A stretch of 64,000 nt of DNA from Enoplosus armatus (Eukaryota; Chordata; Actinopteri; Centrarchiformes; Enoplosidae). The position numbers and the translations under genes are program-made. This document shows, piece after piece, positions 10,385 to 22,371 of the stretch (the first letter of the stretch is position 1; each line of letters opens with the position of its first letter). The notes beneath the pieces were generated by a model, which ran no database searches, had not been told where the DNA came from, and was given only the letters and a program-made list of their open reading frames with translations. The stretch spans positions 5,703,048-5,767,047 of the forward strand of contig NC_092190.1 of NCBI RefSeq assembly GCF_043641665.1, read 5' to 3'.

Positions 10385-10565
10385 AACGATTATTTGATTA
10401 ATATAATAATATATAATACAGTAACAAGATATAATTGTAAATTGAATATCTTTGGTTTCTGACTGTCAGACAGAACAATCAATTTGAAGATGTCACCTTG
10501 GTCTCTAGGAACTGAGAGAGTGATTTCCTGAGGTTTTATAGGCTGAACTATTAATCGATTAATAC
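10385..10565. mobile_element. ATCGATTA-ended element, copy 2 (truncated)
   Basis: It starts with aaacgattatttgattaat and ends with ctattaatcgattaat. The internal cagacagaacaatcaatttgaagatgtcaccttggt matches the middle block of the other copies. The gggctgca end is missing on both sides. Confidence 0.5.
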
Positions 10566-10739
10566 AACAAAAAAAACAAGCAATGGACAGATGCCATGTA
10601 ATTACACATCATTCTCAAACTTGCACTGACTGCTTTAAAACGATCATGAGAATATTGTTAAAGCCTTAAAGCGTCAGACTATTCTGCGTTTTCCTTCTTT
10701 TCACACATTCTCATTGTTGTCCCTCTTGGTATTAGATGA

Positions 10740-10817
10740 GGTGTGTGTGTGTGTGTGTGTGTGAGTGTGTGCTGTGTGCAAGCATGCGCTCATACGTGTA
10801 TGTGCGCATGCGTGCAT
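10740..10817. repeat. (GT)n array followed by a 27-base alternating purine-pyrimidine run
   Basis: GT units run from 10740 to about 10762. From 10791 to 10817 every base alternates purine and pyrimidine, with several GCGC/CGTG steps. Both segments are prone to form Z-DNA. The site lies just upstream of a GC-rich block at 10840-11060. Confidence 0.75.
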
Positions 10818-10839
10818 CTCTGAGCAATTTGATTTTTCT

Positions 10840-11200
10840 CTTTGTGTGCGTGCGAAGCGGACGTGAAGGCATGTGCCTTTTCTCTCCCGTCCCTCCTCTG
10901 TTCAGCCCCGGGAAGGTCTGAGCAGGGCGAGAATAAAAGGGGCGCAAGAGGAGGAGAAAGTGCTCCCACAGTTGATTTGGCCATTGTGGGGGGAGGAACA
11001 CTATTCCCATTGATGCTCTGGACGCATGGCTGAAACCCCCAGAAGCTTTAGGAAGGGAGCTCATTCAAGGCTTGATGTGACCCAGAGGACGGGGTTGGAA
11101 GATGGGTGTTGAGCCCATTGTGGGGACGGTGGGAACATTGTCCCCACTCCTCTGCTTTAATACCACTCTGAACCACTGGCTCTGCGGGCTGGATGGGCTC
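10840..11200. other. GC-richer, repeat-free block; candidate regulatory element
   Basis: This block lacks simple repeats and mobile-element phrases and contains repeated CATTGTGGGG / CATTGTCCCC words, which resemble HMG-box (SOX-type) cores, at about 10981, 11116 and 11137. GTGGGGA (11120-11126) and TCCCCAC (11141-11147) form an inverted pair. It may be conserved noncoding DNA; conservation cannot be judged here. Confidence 0.3.
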
Positions 11201-14065
11201 TCAGGTTGTCTGTTTTTGCTTTACAAGACACTGGAGAGGTCTCTTATGTTAGAGGTCTCATGAATTTTCAAAGTCCTCATAGAGATCTGAGGAAACCCTT
11301 TCCTGGAGGCTCCCATCAGAGAATCTATTATTATTATTTAATTTCATTTATCTATTTAGTAGTGTTGACGTCCTCTCGAATTTTGTAATACTGTGAAATA
11401 GTTTTATGTCGTGCTCTCCTGGTATTAAGCGCTGCATCACAGTTGAGTGTGTCGCTGTCAGATTTCATCACTGTCCTCACTAGAGGCAGTATGGGCCATT
11501 TGTTCAAGTTATTAAAACAGCCTGTATTTACTTTTCTTACAAACGACCCCTTGAGTTTCTTTCAGCTGCAAAGGAGGAAGTAGCATGCTTTATCGCCACA
11601 AAAAGGTCAACGTTATAGTCCCATCTCCCACCAACAGTCAGCGTCATGAATGAGCCAAGTAGTTATAGTTGTCGTAACTTAACCAGACTTTAACCTCAGA
11701 GGTGGTAGATCAGAAAATGCTCATACAGGTCCCTTTAGAGGGCACTGACGGCAAGGAGTACTTGTTTCAAATTTCAGTTTAAGAAAGAGCTTTAATGCTC
11801 CTTGTCATAGATTCTCCAAGTCTCTGAGCTCTTGTGGAGGGATGAACGCCATTCTTCCAAAACATAATCCCTCATTTGGTGTTTCGATGATGGTGGTGAA
11901 GGGTGCTGTCCGACTAGTTGCTTAAAAGACTGTGAAGGCCACAGCATAGTTATGATTCACATAACTTTCATACTTGTGATCCCATGTGGTCTGTATGGAA
12001 GCATCTGCATTCGTTACGTTTCTCCACTCATTTATTCAGGTTTTTCGTTTTAATTCGTCACCCAATGATATCGAAATTCAGGTATTTGGACAAAAAATAC
12101 CTTGATACATAGTTGTAAATTCATTTTGCTATGATAAATTGGTAACAGTAGGCAAAGTGAAAACTGTGCACATTCTCTCAAACCTGATACCAATAAAAAA
12201 CAACAGAAGCAAATCATGTTGATGGTGACAGAAGTCCTATTCTGGCATAAATGTGGCACTTTTAAACATATTTCTTTAATGTATGGTATATCTCTATCAT
12301 ATATATTGTAAACATGAAATTCAACTGATAATACTCTATAAAAACTACTGTGTAAAGTGCACACGTGTTGTTAAATGCCTTCATGAAACCCTTTACTTTT
12401 GCTTTGAATCCTCAGCATTCCACTCAAGCATCTCTGGGTTTCAGGTATTTTACTTTGAAAAGCCCCATTGTGCGCTGCTTTAAGAAACCCTCCTAATGGA
12501 ATAAGGCTCATTTTTGCCTCTGCCGAACCCTCTAAAATGGTTGTATCTCTTCCAAATGGAGTCACAGGGTGAAAGCTAAACTCCTGTCTTGAGTCTGTGC
12601 TTAGTGAAGTAATAGGTTTGCAGTAAGCCCTCCAAACAAGGCTTGGATTAGGACACATTGGCAACTCCAGTGGTATTTATCTAGCTATGTATTTACACAC
12701 TGACAGGAAAAAGAGTGACTTTATAATTTGTTTTTCAAATTTTTTGTTTGGGATTTTTTGGCATTGCTGGAGGCTGTCAGGATTCAGTTTTTTCGTCTCG
12801 ACAATACCAGCGGGTTTGGAGGCTATTAGCTAAGGCAGATCAGAGTTCCTGATGTGTTTACCTAAAGTTTTATTAGCATTGGTTTGTTTCCAGTATCAGA
12901 CTTTGATTAACTGCATCTGATAGGGCGTATAACTGGCTCATTAGCGAGCACAGCACATGCATCTCTGCTGGTCAGCAGTCTGGTGTTTGTTTGCATATTC
13001 ATGTGTTTGTGTCCGTGTGTGCATATGTGTGTATGCTTGGGCTATATTTGCAGTAATGGGCAGGAAATCAGCAGTTAGCGATAGCAGGCAGCTGGTCTCC
13101 ACTTTCCCTGTTACCCACAACCCTCCATCCCAGTAGCACATGTAATTGGACAACCACATGTCAGGCTGTGATTTGCAGTATGAGCCTAATGATTTTGCAG
13201 CACTAAATATGATGAGAGCAGTTGTCTCTCTGTCAGATGCTGTTGGCTGGAAATGTAATGCAGTGGCTAAATTCACTGGAGAGTAGAGGGTCACTCTTTG
13301 TCCCAGCTCCTGTTTGGCCCTCTTTTTACCCGATCCACATACACACACTCTGAACCCTGTCATAACTGTCATAATGTTTTTGTTATCGTTTTTTTGATTT
13401 TCACCATTTCCTTTACTGTGAGAAGCCCATCTTTCCTTGTTAGACTCGTGAGCCTCTAAATGTTTTATGCTGCATGTGTTATTACTGTCCCTGACCCAAA
13501 GACACAAAGCCTGCTGTCTGGATAATTGCATATCTCCTCAGCTACCACACTGAAATCTGAAAAACCTTTTGTGATGTGATTTTTACTGCTTCCAATATAT
13601 TCTATATCCTCATGGTGAAACACGCTATCACTCTGACTTGATAATATCATCTTTCTTATGCCGGTCCAAAGTAATCACCGGCGACGATTTCTCCCGCAAT
13701 CTGCTTTCAACGCCTCTGGTCAATTTCTTCTGGAAAATCACTGTTCAGAGTGTGTATGTGTCATGTGTCAAGACATGGCATGGTTCTGAATTGAGGAATG
13801 AGTAACAAAGGGAAGCAATAACAGAGTCCACGTACTCTTTTGTGTGGCAGCTATAGGCCTATTTCACATCTCAGATGCCAAGACATCTTCACATTCTCAC
13901 AGAGAATCAGGCCGGGCTATTATTCAGTGTCTGCCATTGGTCACTTTTCCTATTTGACCTGGGTAGCAATGAGCACCTAGCTGTACTCCAGCTTAACCTG
14001 CCAGACGCTCCGGAGAAATTATTCTACTCCGTCTTTTGACCTTTTTGTTTGGCTCTTGCCAGAAA
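11201..14065. other. Intron-like DNA without a supportable gene
   Basis: The minus frame at 12941-13531 (196 codons) is the longest open frame here. It has no domain, passes through a degenerate gtgtgtgcata stretch and shows no clear splice sites. I treat it as chance. The sequence at 13900-14050 is free of repeats and looks like spaced noncoding DNA. Confidence 0.4.
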
Positions 14066-14088
14066 TCTGTTGGTCTTAAGCCAACAGA
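14066..14088. repeat. Perfect inverted repeat with CTTAAG in the loop
   Basis: TCTGTTGG at 14066-14073 pairs with CCAACAGA at 14081-14088. The seven-base loop TCTTAAG itself contains the palindrome CTTAAG. Confidence 0.75.
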
Positions 14089-14366
14089 CTGGAGTTTTTC
14101 TCCACCAAAGTGGCTGATTTGTGATTCATGTTGCGTGTGAGCTGTAGGCTCATTTTCTGGAGTTGAGGCTTGCAGGGGGATGGTGCTGCAAGAGTAGCCT
14201 TAATAAAGAGCTCATTAGTTAACTGGTGCTGAAAATGGAGAACATGTCTATGAAATGAGCATAACAGCAAATACTTTGCGTGTAGACCATTCAGAATATG
14301 TCCCGAGTCCTCATTTGATGTTTGACTCGAGGATCAGCTGCAGTGCACCATAAAAAGTGTCAAACC

Positions 14367-14378
14367 GGGGGGGGGGGG
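14367..14378 (+). repeat. G12 homopolymer
   Basis: Twelve consecutive G bases; prone to length error in sequencing and to quadruplex formation. Confidence 0.9.
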
Positions 14379-15153
14379 AAACAAAGGTTTAAGTCAACAA
14401 AGTGGAACAAAAAACATGATGCATATAAGTTTTGTCCCCTCAAAGCTTCAAATTTTCAACCGTAACACATTTCTTGTGCCCCACTACCTCTACAGCACTG
14501 CACTGAGTTTGGTTCGCGGTTGGCTTTGGTTACTATGACGATAGAAGTGGCTCTCCTCTCAGCGGGGGCAGGAGGGTCTGTTTCAGACTGAGGCAGACAG
14601 AGAAAGAGAGGAGTGTGACAGTGATTAATGTCCTGGCAGAAACAGAGACAGTCGGCTCTCAGGGCCCCGTCGTCACCATCAGAGTGTTAAGAAGCATGCC
14701 GGCCCCCAACCAACACAGCGTCTCGCTAGCACAAGAACGGGCAGAAGTTTAATCACAATCACCTGAATTATTTATTATACAAAGATCTATTACTTTTTCA
14801 ACTTGGTGGATGAAAGCTGGAGTAAATTGAAATGTTGGATTAAGCCAAGAAGGAAATGAGATTCACCTACGTGTCTCCTAAAATCAATCCTCGCTATCCA
14901 ACTGATTAATGGAAAAACATTTGTCTCAGCATCTCCGTCTACTGCTCGCCTCTTAATCCAAAACATCAAACGAGCCGAGGTGGTCTATTCCCAGGTGGCG
15001 CGGGGAGAGGCGCTAATAGTCAACCGCTGAGAGTCATGTGGCGCTCCGGTTACCGTGCAGCCTGTTAACAAGGAAGTGAAGTGATGGAAGACCAGAGGCC
15101 AAACGTCTGCATGACAGAGATAAGCAGCTGACTGTGCTTTCTCGTTCCACTGT

Positions 15154-15166
15154 CCCCCCCCCCCCC
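15154..15166 (+). repeat. C13 homopolymer
   Basis: Thirteen consecutive C bases; G-run on the minus strand. Confidence 0.9.
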
Positions 15167-15562
15167 AACAAGAAACTCTCCAGAAACCCTGCATCTGGAT
15201 ATTTGGCCAGCAGGGTTTGGACGATATGTAAGGTCTAATATCTTATCTCCTATTGCGTTATTCCGATAGTCTGCTTCTGAACGTGCACATACAACCACAC
15301 ACACGTGCGCACACCTTATTGTCCCCTCATATTGGACACACTTTTATATAAAGAAACAACCTCAAAGCTTTGCCGCGGTACCTGTTCCTCTTTCATGTCC
15401 CCCACCTGGATCTCAAGGTCCATTAGAGCTTCTTTTGAGGATCTTGGTCTTTGCCTGGGTTTTCGCACTTCACCGCACTTTCCCTCCCCTGCCCCTTTAC
15501 TCCACTGCTCCCCAATAACACCGCAGCTGAAAGAAGCTTCTGTTGGGTTGCTATAGTGCATA

Positions 15563-15588
15563 GTGTGTGTGTGTGTGTGTGTGTGTGA
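15563..15588. repeat. (GT)13 microsatellite
   Basis: Uninterrupted GT units. Confidence 0.92.
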
Positions 15589-16315
15589 GCACCATGTACT
15601 GCAGTTAAAGCTCATCTTCGGAAGGGAAAAAAAGCCTCTTCTTCTTCCTGTTTGGTGACCTCTGGACCTGGCGCCCCCACCCACCACCTTCAAACACTCT
15701 TTACCTTCTGTGACTTGATCCCCTGGCCCTCCTGACGTATGTCGATAGCGGTGTAAAGGTGGAGCAAAGCACAGAAACTATGTGATGCCGGCGTAAGACT
15801 TAGTAAAGACATGATGAATGAGCTCCGGCCACACACACATTCCTTTGTGTATTCATTCGACTTCAAGAGGTAACATTACCTTGTCATTTGTTTCCCACAC
15901 CTGTCTGGCTTCTTCACCTGACCTCAATGGAATAAATGTGCGGGCCTGTTTTCATATTTCCGTTTACAAAATGCTAAAGGACCACAGGTAGTTTCAACAG
16001 CAAGGAAGTGGAGCACTTTCTAGCGATGTGTAAATCAGCTGCTGGATGTTTGATGGCAGAGTAAATGTCTGCCCCCGCTCACAGCAGATTGCCTTTGCTA
16101 GTCTTGGCCAGCAGCCCCATTCATCACCCACCACGATAGCAGCTTTAGTCAAGCCCTTTTTTAAACTATGGCTGAGGTCCCAATAGCGGTCCTGAACGCA
16201 CAGTGTTTCTGAAAACGACAAATATATTAATGTTTTCATCTGGACACAGAAGAATCTGTAAATTAATTTTCAGCAGTACTTACCAAAATAATGAATCAAC
16301 TCTGTTCATGACAAC

Positions 16316-16332
16316 TTTTTTTTTTTTTTTTT
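16316..16332. repeat. T17 homopolymer
   Basis: A run of 17 T bases with no retroelement body recognised on either side. Confidence 0.9.
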
Positions 16333-17404
16333 ACATGTGTTGTTTTCAACCCCCTGCACAAGGGAGGACTAATCTGTGGCTGTATAGGAAGGTGTGTTTC
16401 ATATGTAGTAAAATAATACAAGCTCAAAGGTCCACTTACTAGCTTTTGGAGTTGTCAACCACATTTCACAGTCTTCACTGAGTGAATGTAGAAGGCTCAG
16501 GTGTCATTACGTGACCTAGGTCTTCAGTCAGGAGAGAAGTAAGTGAAGATGGGTCTTATTTTTCAAAAAGGAGGATTAATCACTCAGCTGAAAATAAGCA
16601 TGTTAAAAGAATATAGAAACGAGGATGAACATCAGCATTGTCCTTTCAAGATGAAAAGCTCTCAAAGCTGAAAAGGAACCCATTCAATGTTTCACAGTTA
16701 ATTTGATTAATAGGGAACTTAAAAGGCGTACTAAGTAGCGTTTTGCAGCTAACCGTATCCAACTGCAGCCTAAGGCTTGAGCCCAACCACTGAGGGCAGT
16801 GCTGTGGGAACATTTTATATACAGTATGAGCCTCCAAAACAAGCTAAAAAAAACACACACGCCTCATATATGACCTCGTAAACGTTATGGGGATTGTGGT
16901 AGTGTCTATTTACACATCCAACAGACACAAAGCAACATTATTAATATGTGGCTCTTTGGCTGCTAAAAGCTCCAGCATGTTCACCAGCTAAACTAAACAG
17001 TATGTACAGTAAAACCATAGTAAAACCAACTATAGAGCTAATTCTCTAAGCATATTGGTTAATGCAGCTGTAATGTGATCCAAAAACAGTTACGCAAGGG
17101 GGGTTGACTTATGTTCAGGTCAATAGAGGTATCTTAAATGGATTCAGGAATAAAAAATACATAAAAAAAAAAAATACACTGAGGTACAGTTTCCACTGTA
17201 GCAATGCCTGGTCTGTCCATTTTAATGTGTCCTTGCAGTCTAACCCATAAGGCTTTGTTTACCTCATTTACCAACACTGCAGTGGACTGGTCTGTTCATG
17301 AACACCTGGCTGGATGAATGGCTGTATGATGAAGGTGGATAGATGAATGCTTACGTCACGTCATTGCAACAGCACTAGCAATTACCGTGGGGTCAGACAG
17401 GTAG

Positions 17405-17426
17405 GTGTGTGTGTGTGTGTGTGTGT
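17405..17426. repeat. (GT)11 microsatellite
   Basis: Uninterrupted GT units. Confidence 0.92.
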
Positions 17427-17824
17427 TATTTAGACACATGCTGCTCTCTCATTTTCTGCGGCGCTCTTGGTTTCACTTCTCATTGCGGCTCCAGTGAATT
17501 ATGAAGCCCTCGGGGAGCAGTGAGAAGACAACGGGAGAGAAATACTCCTCTCACAGCTCTCTCAAACACTGTACAGCAACTTTCAGGTTGCAGACACGGG
17601 TACTGAAAGTTTTGAAGAGTTTGACTGAAGGTCAGGGGCTCAGACAGTAGGCTGGCACAACTCAAAGGCTGTTATTACATGCAGATGTCTCAGTTTATGT
17701 GTGGAGGGGCCCTTGGCAACCCTGAGCCCTCGTGTGTTGTATATGAATCAGAAAGCTGCAGTTGAATGCTTGAAAATACTAAAAATGTTGTATTTACTTG
17801 GTTTGCATATCTTTCTTTTTTTTT

Positions 17825-18185
17825 ATTGTTGGCACGACACTCGACACCCAGATGTGATTGATGAACATCTCACTCCAAAACCGTCGGCATTAATCTGTTG
17901 CCGTTACAGCCCCCACTCTTCTGGAAAGACTTTTATTTTGGAACCTGGCTTGGCTCGTAGTCTGCATTCCAGGTGTTGCATGGGGTCGGGGTCAGGGCTC
18001 TGTGCAGGCCAGTCAAGTTCTTCCTCACCAAACTGGGAAAACCATTTCTTTATGGGCCTGGCTTTGTGCACGGGAGCGTTGTTATGTTGAAACAGGAAAA
18101 AATATGATTTTATTAAGAAGCACTAACATTTCCCTTATTTGTAACTAAGGGTCCTGTAGCCCTAACCACAGAAAACAGCTCGAGA
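17825..18185 (-). mobile_element. Decayed Tc1-like transposon, internally deleted (minus strand)
   Basis: Read on the minus strand, several phrases of a fish Tc1-like transposase gene appear in order: a ccctta...aaatgtta block, a cctgtttcaacataacaac block (the HDNAP-type catalytic region with changes), a cttgactggcctgcacag block, and a tgttcatcaatcacatctg 3' block. Segments between these are missing and the frame is broken, so no protein could be made. It is the same family as the copy at 22372-23066, in opposite orientation. The family assignment is from memory. Confidence 0.7.
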
Positions 18186-20354
18186 TCAGAAGTATACAAA
18201 AGCTCTGTATGTGAACAGGTGTGTGGAATTCCAGTCAACACAGACCGTGGAAGTAGAAACTTGCCTCTCTCTTCGCCTTAGTTCTGCGCTCACAAACCCT
18301 TCGGACTGTCCTGCATCTCCCACAGTAACCCGCCACAGCCACCCTCGATGCCTCATGCCGCTTCGACAGCGTGCCCCCGCTGGCACGACGCCCAGACACC
18401 CTTGGCGATTTACAAACCTGCGGTGACGGCGGCCGTGCCCACGCGCCTTTGACTTTGCTGGAGATGTGCTCCTTTTCATTAAGGCGGCACAAATGACAGA
18501 GGGCCGCTTGTATTCTGCACTGAGAGGGATAAACAAGACATAAAACACGGGGCTGTTGGCTGAGGACAGCCCATTTGTGGCGGTTAGACTGTGTTTAACT
18601 TCAGGTGTCCTCTCTGTCTCTCTGTCCCTCTCTTTTTCTCTCGTCTCTCTGAATGTGTTTGTCTTCCGTGTTGTGATTTGTTTTCGTATCAAAAAGGTAA
18701 CCTGCGGGCGATGTAAATGAGTGTTTTCCAGTGGCTGCATATTTCTGTGAGGGATTTATGTTAGCAGAGAGCTCCCGGTGTGTCTTCAATTCTTTGTCGC
18801 TCTGGCTCTTTCATGAGTTGTGTGCTTTGGATTAGTTTCATCAAACACTAAAAATGATTGCTTATAATCTTCAACAGGTAATGCATTTGGAATCATGGCA
18901 CTCTGTAAGAGCTGAAAGAGATTGAAGTTTTAACTGTTCTTGTCTTGTAATTTCCATGAGCTCGCTCTGCACTACAGGTGTAGCCAACACAATATAACGG
19001 CTATTATACTGAAGTATTTTGTTTACACAGCTTGCTCTGTGAACTCGTATAGCCATGTATGGTGTCAGTAGCTTTATGAGATTTCCGAGGTTTCAAGAGC
19101 GAAATGTGTACTGCCAAACAATAATAACAATAATATCTAATTGTGGGTTTCTTTTGTCAATTGTACTTAAATGCCAGAACATGCTACTTGCAGTAGAAGA
19201 TACCCATTTAACTTGGAATATGGGCAGAAAAACACAGGATTATGTCTCAGCTTTTCAGAGACTGAAAGAAGCCCATCGTGACAGAGGCTGCCGAAGCTAA
19301 TTTGGAATTATAATAAAAACATCTTCCTGTACTGCAAGTAGTAGAAACAAGCAACTCAGAGCAGATATGGCTCCACAATTTGTAAACAGTGTAGTTTTAT
19401 ATCAGTATTAAAAACCATAATGGTGACACCGTGATGACTGAGGCTGCTAAGCTCTCTGATTCAGCAGAATGACCTCGCTGCTATGAAATACTCTGAAATG
19501 AAATGAACTGGCCTGAATCCAGCATCGTGGCCCTGCCTCTGCTGACAACAGCCATTTGATACTGAGGACAGAGGAGAGGACAAGTCCTCTGCGCTACTGT
19601 ATATGTGTGTGTGTGTTTTGTGTGTTTCTGACACTCTCTGTGATCTAGTGTGGTGGCTCTGGCCTCCAGGGACACCCAGACAGCTGGCTGGCACAGGAAT
19701 GTGACGAAGACTAAAAGACTTAAGCCACCTCAAGCCATCCTCCTCTTCCTCCAATGCCACTTCTCTGTCTTGTCTTTTCTCTCTTTCTGTGCCAGAGTCA
19801 TATGCACCACAGGTGGACGATTTCAAAGCCTACTGTGAACCCAAGGCTATGAGAGGAGAATCGAAGATGTGCAAAACTGACAAGAGGGAAAAGGGATTTT
19901 TTTTGGGCTGACGATAAAAGCATAACTTTCTACTCAATCAGACCTATCTGTAAGCACCGCTGAGTGAATTGATGCAAAATATGCACTCTGGAGCTCGTCT
20001 TTTGTGATGGATGCTTTGGCTGTGAAGCTTTAGTATACCTTGTTTGAGTTTTTTTTATGTTTGAACAACCACATTCTCAATAAATTGCTGCTTTTTTATG
20101 GGGCTCTCTTGCTGACTGCGTCAAACCCATCTCAGGCTGACTGTTTTTCCTATAAATGATTCACAACAGTGCATTAATTGGGGTGCATCTATCTAGATTA
20201 AGAGCACATCCTCCTGCCTCCACTCTTGTTTGTGGCTTAGTTACTTACTTACTGGAATGGCACTTAATTCAATGGCTTCTATCTAATTTCTTCATTTAAA
20301 TGCCCTGAAAATGTATTGACTTTATCAGCTTCTTACTAGAGCTGGGTATCACGC

Positions 20355-20422
20355 TAAGTCAAGGCAGTTTTATTGATATTGCCACAAATTTGCCTCAGAG
20401 GGCTTTACTAGCTGTAAAACAT
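20355..20422 (-). mobile_element. LINE/SINE 3' tail remnant
   Basis: The plus strand reads aaggcagttttattgatattgcc then acaaatttgcctcagagggctttac, the reverse of the common fish retroelement tail 'gtaaagccctctgaggcaaatttgtgattttgggctatataaat'. Only the tail is present. Confidence 0.6.
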
Positions 20423-21069
20423 ACCACACTTAGTACTGAAAGCTGGCATCAAATGACTGGTCAGATTTGTTGTCTTATTTACTCGTTTATTGATCTGAAA
20501 TTTCCTGATTTACATTCAAATTCTGATGTCTGATGTATGTATTCAGGCAAAGTTCTTACAAAGCTGCTTACATGGTTAGACAACATGTAACTCTGAGAAT
20601 TTTGGCTTCTTTGGTTTAAAAAATCGAAAGAAGTATCACTTTGGTAAAAGGTGATATCAAATATTTCTATCAAAACAATATAAGAATCAGAATCTGATGA
20701 CTGTTGTTGGCTTGTAAAATCTGATCAAACCACATCCACATAAAGAGCTTTCAGCTGTTTATTAATGTGTTAGGTAGCTGAGAACCCAGAATTGTATTTT
20801 TAGTGGGCCCCTGGATGCTGTGGAGTGAAATGAAGCAGAAATTGATAAAGGTGTTGTTAAGGTTGGAAGAACATCTGAGAGGTCTCATTCATGCTAGATT
20901 GAATCCCAGTAAGCTTTGATATGCTGCTTTCAGAGGCTGACAGAACTTTTGATTGGGCTGCAGAGTTGTGAGAGGAAGCCGTCTTTCTTCACTTGGCTGA
21001 TGAAACCTGAATTAATTATGTATCATTTGCAAACTGCTTGGTGTTGACTTGTGCAGGTTCTGCAGGGAG

Positions 21070-21091
21070 CACCTTAAGTTTATTTAAGGTG
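21070..21091. repeat. Perfect inverted repeat, 8-base arms
   Basis: CACCTTAA at 21070-21077 pairs with TTAAGGTG at 21084-21091 around GTTTAT. It lies within a repeat-free block. Confidence 0.7.
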
Positions 21092-22371
21092 TTGTCAGAA
21101 GTAAGCTAATTATGTTGCGTTGGCTCGAACATTTCTTCTGGGTGAGTTGGAAATCTGTTGGAAGCAGGCTTTCAGATTGAGAATGCACACTGATACCCTT
21201 GCACATACACATTTAGACAGTGTAACATGCTTTAGTGCTTCCTTTTATTTCTCCCCTCAGGCCATGCTCTCTTTGAACCCAAATTAATAGCCTCCTTTAC
21301 TGCGTCACATATAATTTGAACCTGTCTCTCCGTTCTGCAATTCAATCTTAATTGCTAAGTACTTCCATTTCAAGAGTTGTTAAGCAAACGGCGCGTATGA
21401 CGGATGAGTCTGTGGCAGTAAACACAGAATTACTTAATCAAACGCTCTCTCTCTATCTTCCTGCTGCCTTTCACAAAGTCAGGAACTCTTTGCTGTCGTC
21501 CCAGGAGAGGAGTTCGATAAAAGACAGGGGCATTGTAACCTGCCACTTTCTTTTCTTTAGTTATATCCTCACACCACAATGATGAATGGGGGTTTCATTC
21601 CTGCACTTTAAAAGATGGATTGGGAGCTTGATTCCCAGCCCTGGTATGTTAAATGGTCTAATTCTTGCTGTCTCCTGCACCTCTTCTTGTACCACTTTCA
21701 ACATTTATCTCTGTCTTTTATTCTCTCCTATTTACTGTGTGTCATCCTTATCATCATAAGCTGCTTTTTAATTCATCTCTCATTTTTGGGGCTCCCTTGT
21801 GGCACCCTTTGTATTCCTCGCTTGATGTCTCTCTTTTACAAATTTTCTGCTTTTCACCGAGCCTCTCTCTCTCTCTCTCAATTTTTGGGGGCTCTTTCAG
21901 CCTCTGCTCCAGGTGGAATTTCCACTGATTAAAACCAGACGTGGCCTGCACTTCTGTGTCCACCTGACCAAGCCCAGCTCAGGAAGATGAATCACTTGCA
22001 GCTCTTTTCTATCAGTCCACTCTCTTTCCACATCCATCCCTCACTCTCCCAGCTGTCAACTCCAAAATGAAATGAGCCCCAGACTGATTGTGTGTAGGTT
22101 TAGGAGACAATAAGGTGGTGAGCTTTTTTGTCAGGTTTCGAGTGTGTATGCAGGGTTTAGTTGAGGTAACCATCGGTGCTTGAGAATCTCAAACAAAACA
22201 TCCACAAAAACATATGACTTCTCTGCCATTGCAATCCTTATGATCAGTATGTTAGAAGATATGAATATAAATATGCTCACAATATGCTTCTTTCTAAGTG
22301 AGGTTGCGATGTTGTGCAGAAAGTGTTTGGAGCCTGCTGAACATACTCATAGTTTTTCCACAGCATAACTA

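Larger units (their letters stand above)
14379..17400. other. Noncoding stretch with homopolymers and one GT array
   Basis: No gene is supported. GC-rich text at 14520-14720 and 14940-15070 is free of repeats. The 125-codon minus frame at 15316-15693 crosses the GT array and is not credible. The part from about 16720 to 17060 resembles a percomorph interspersed repeat ('ggctgctaaaagctcc...catgttcaccagcta') but its limits are unclear. Confidence 0.35.
18190..22370. other. Noncoding DNA with one CpG-rich patch and repeat-free blocks
   Basis: A CpG-rich patch spans about 18290-18460 and carries overlapping open frames on both strands (184 codons minus at 18186-18740), but with no splice frame or domain. 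The stretch at 20880-21130 is free of repeats and contains the hairpin at 21070-21091. The remaining frames (for example 19461-19826, 21615-21932) run through pyrimidine-rich text and look accidental. Confidence 0.35.

Noticed and set aside
12941..13531. 196-codon minus-strand open frame
   Set aside because: Low-complexity ends (His-Thr-Arg and Cys-Val words), no domain, no clear acceptor or donor.
18186..18740. 184-codon minus-strand open frame
   Set aside because: Basic, repetitive composition from CpG-rich and ctctct text; no recognisable family. The CpG patch is kept as a finding, not as a gene.
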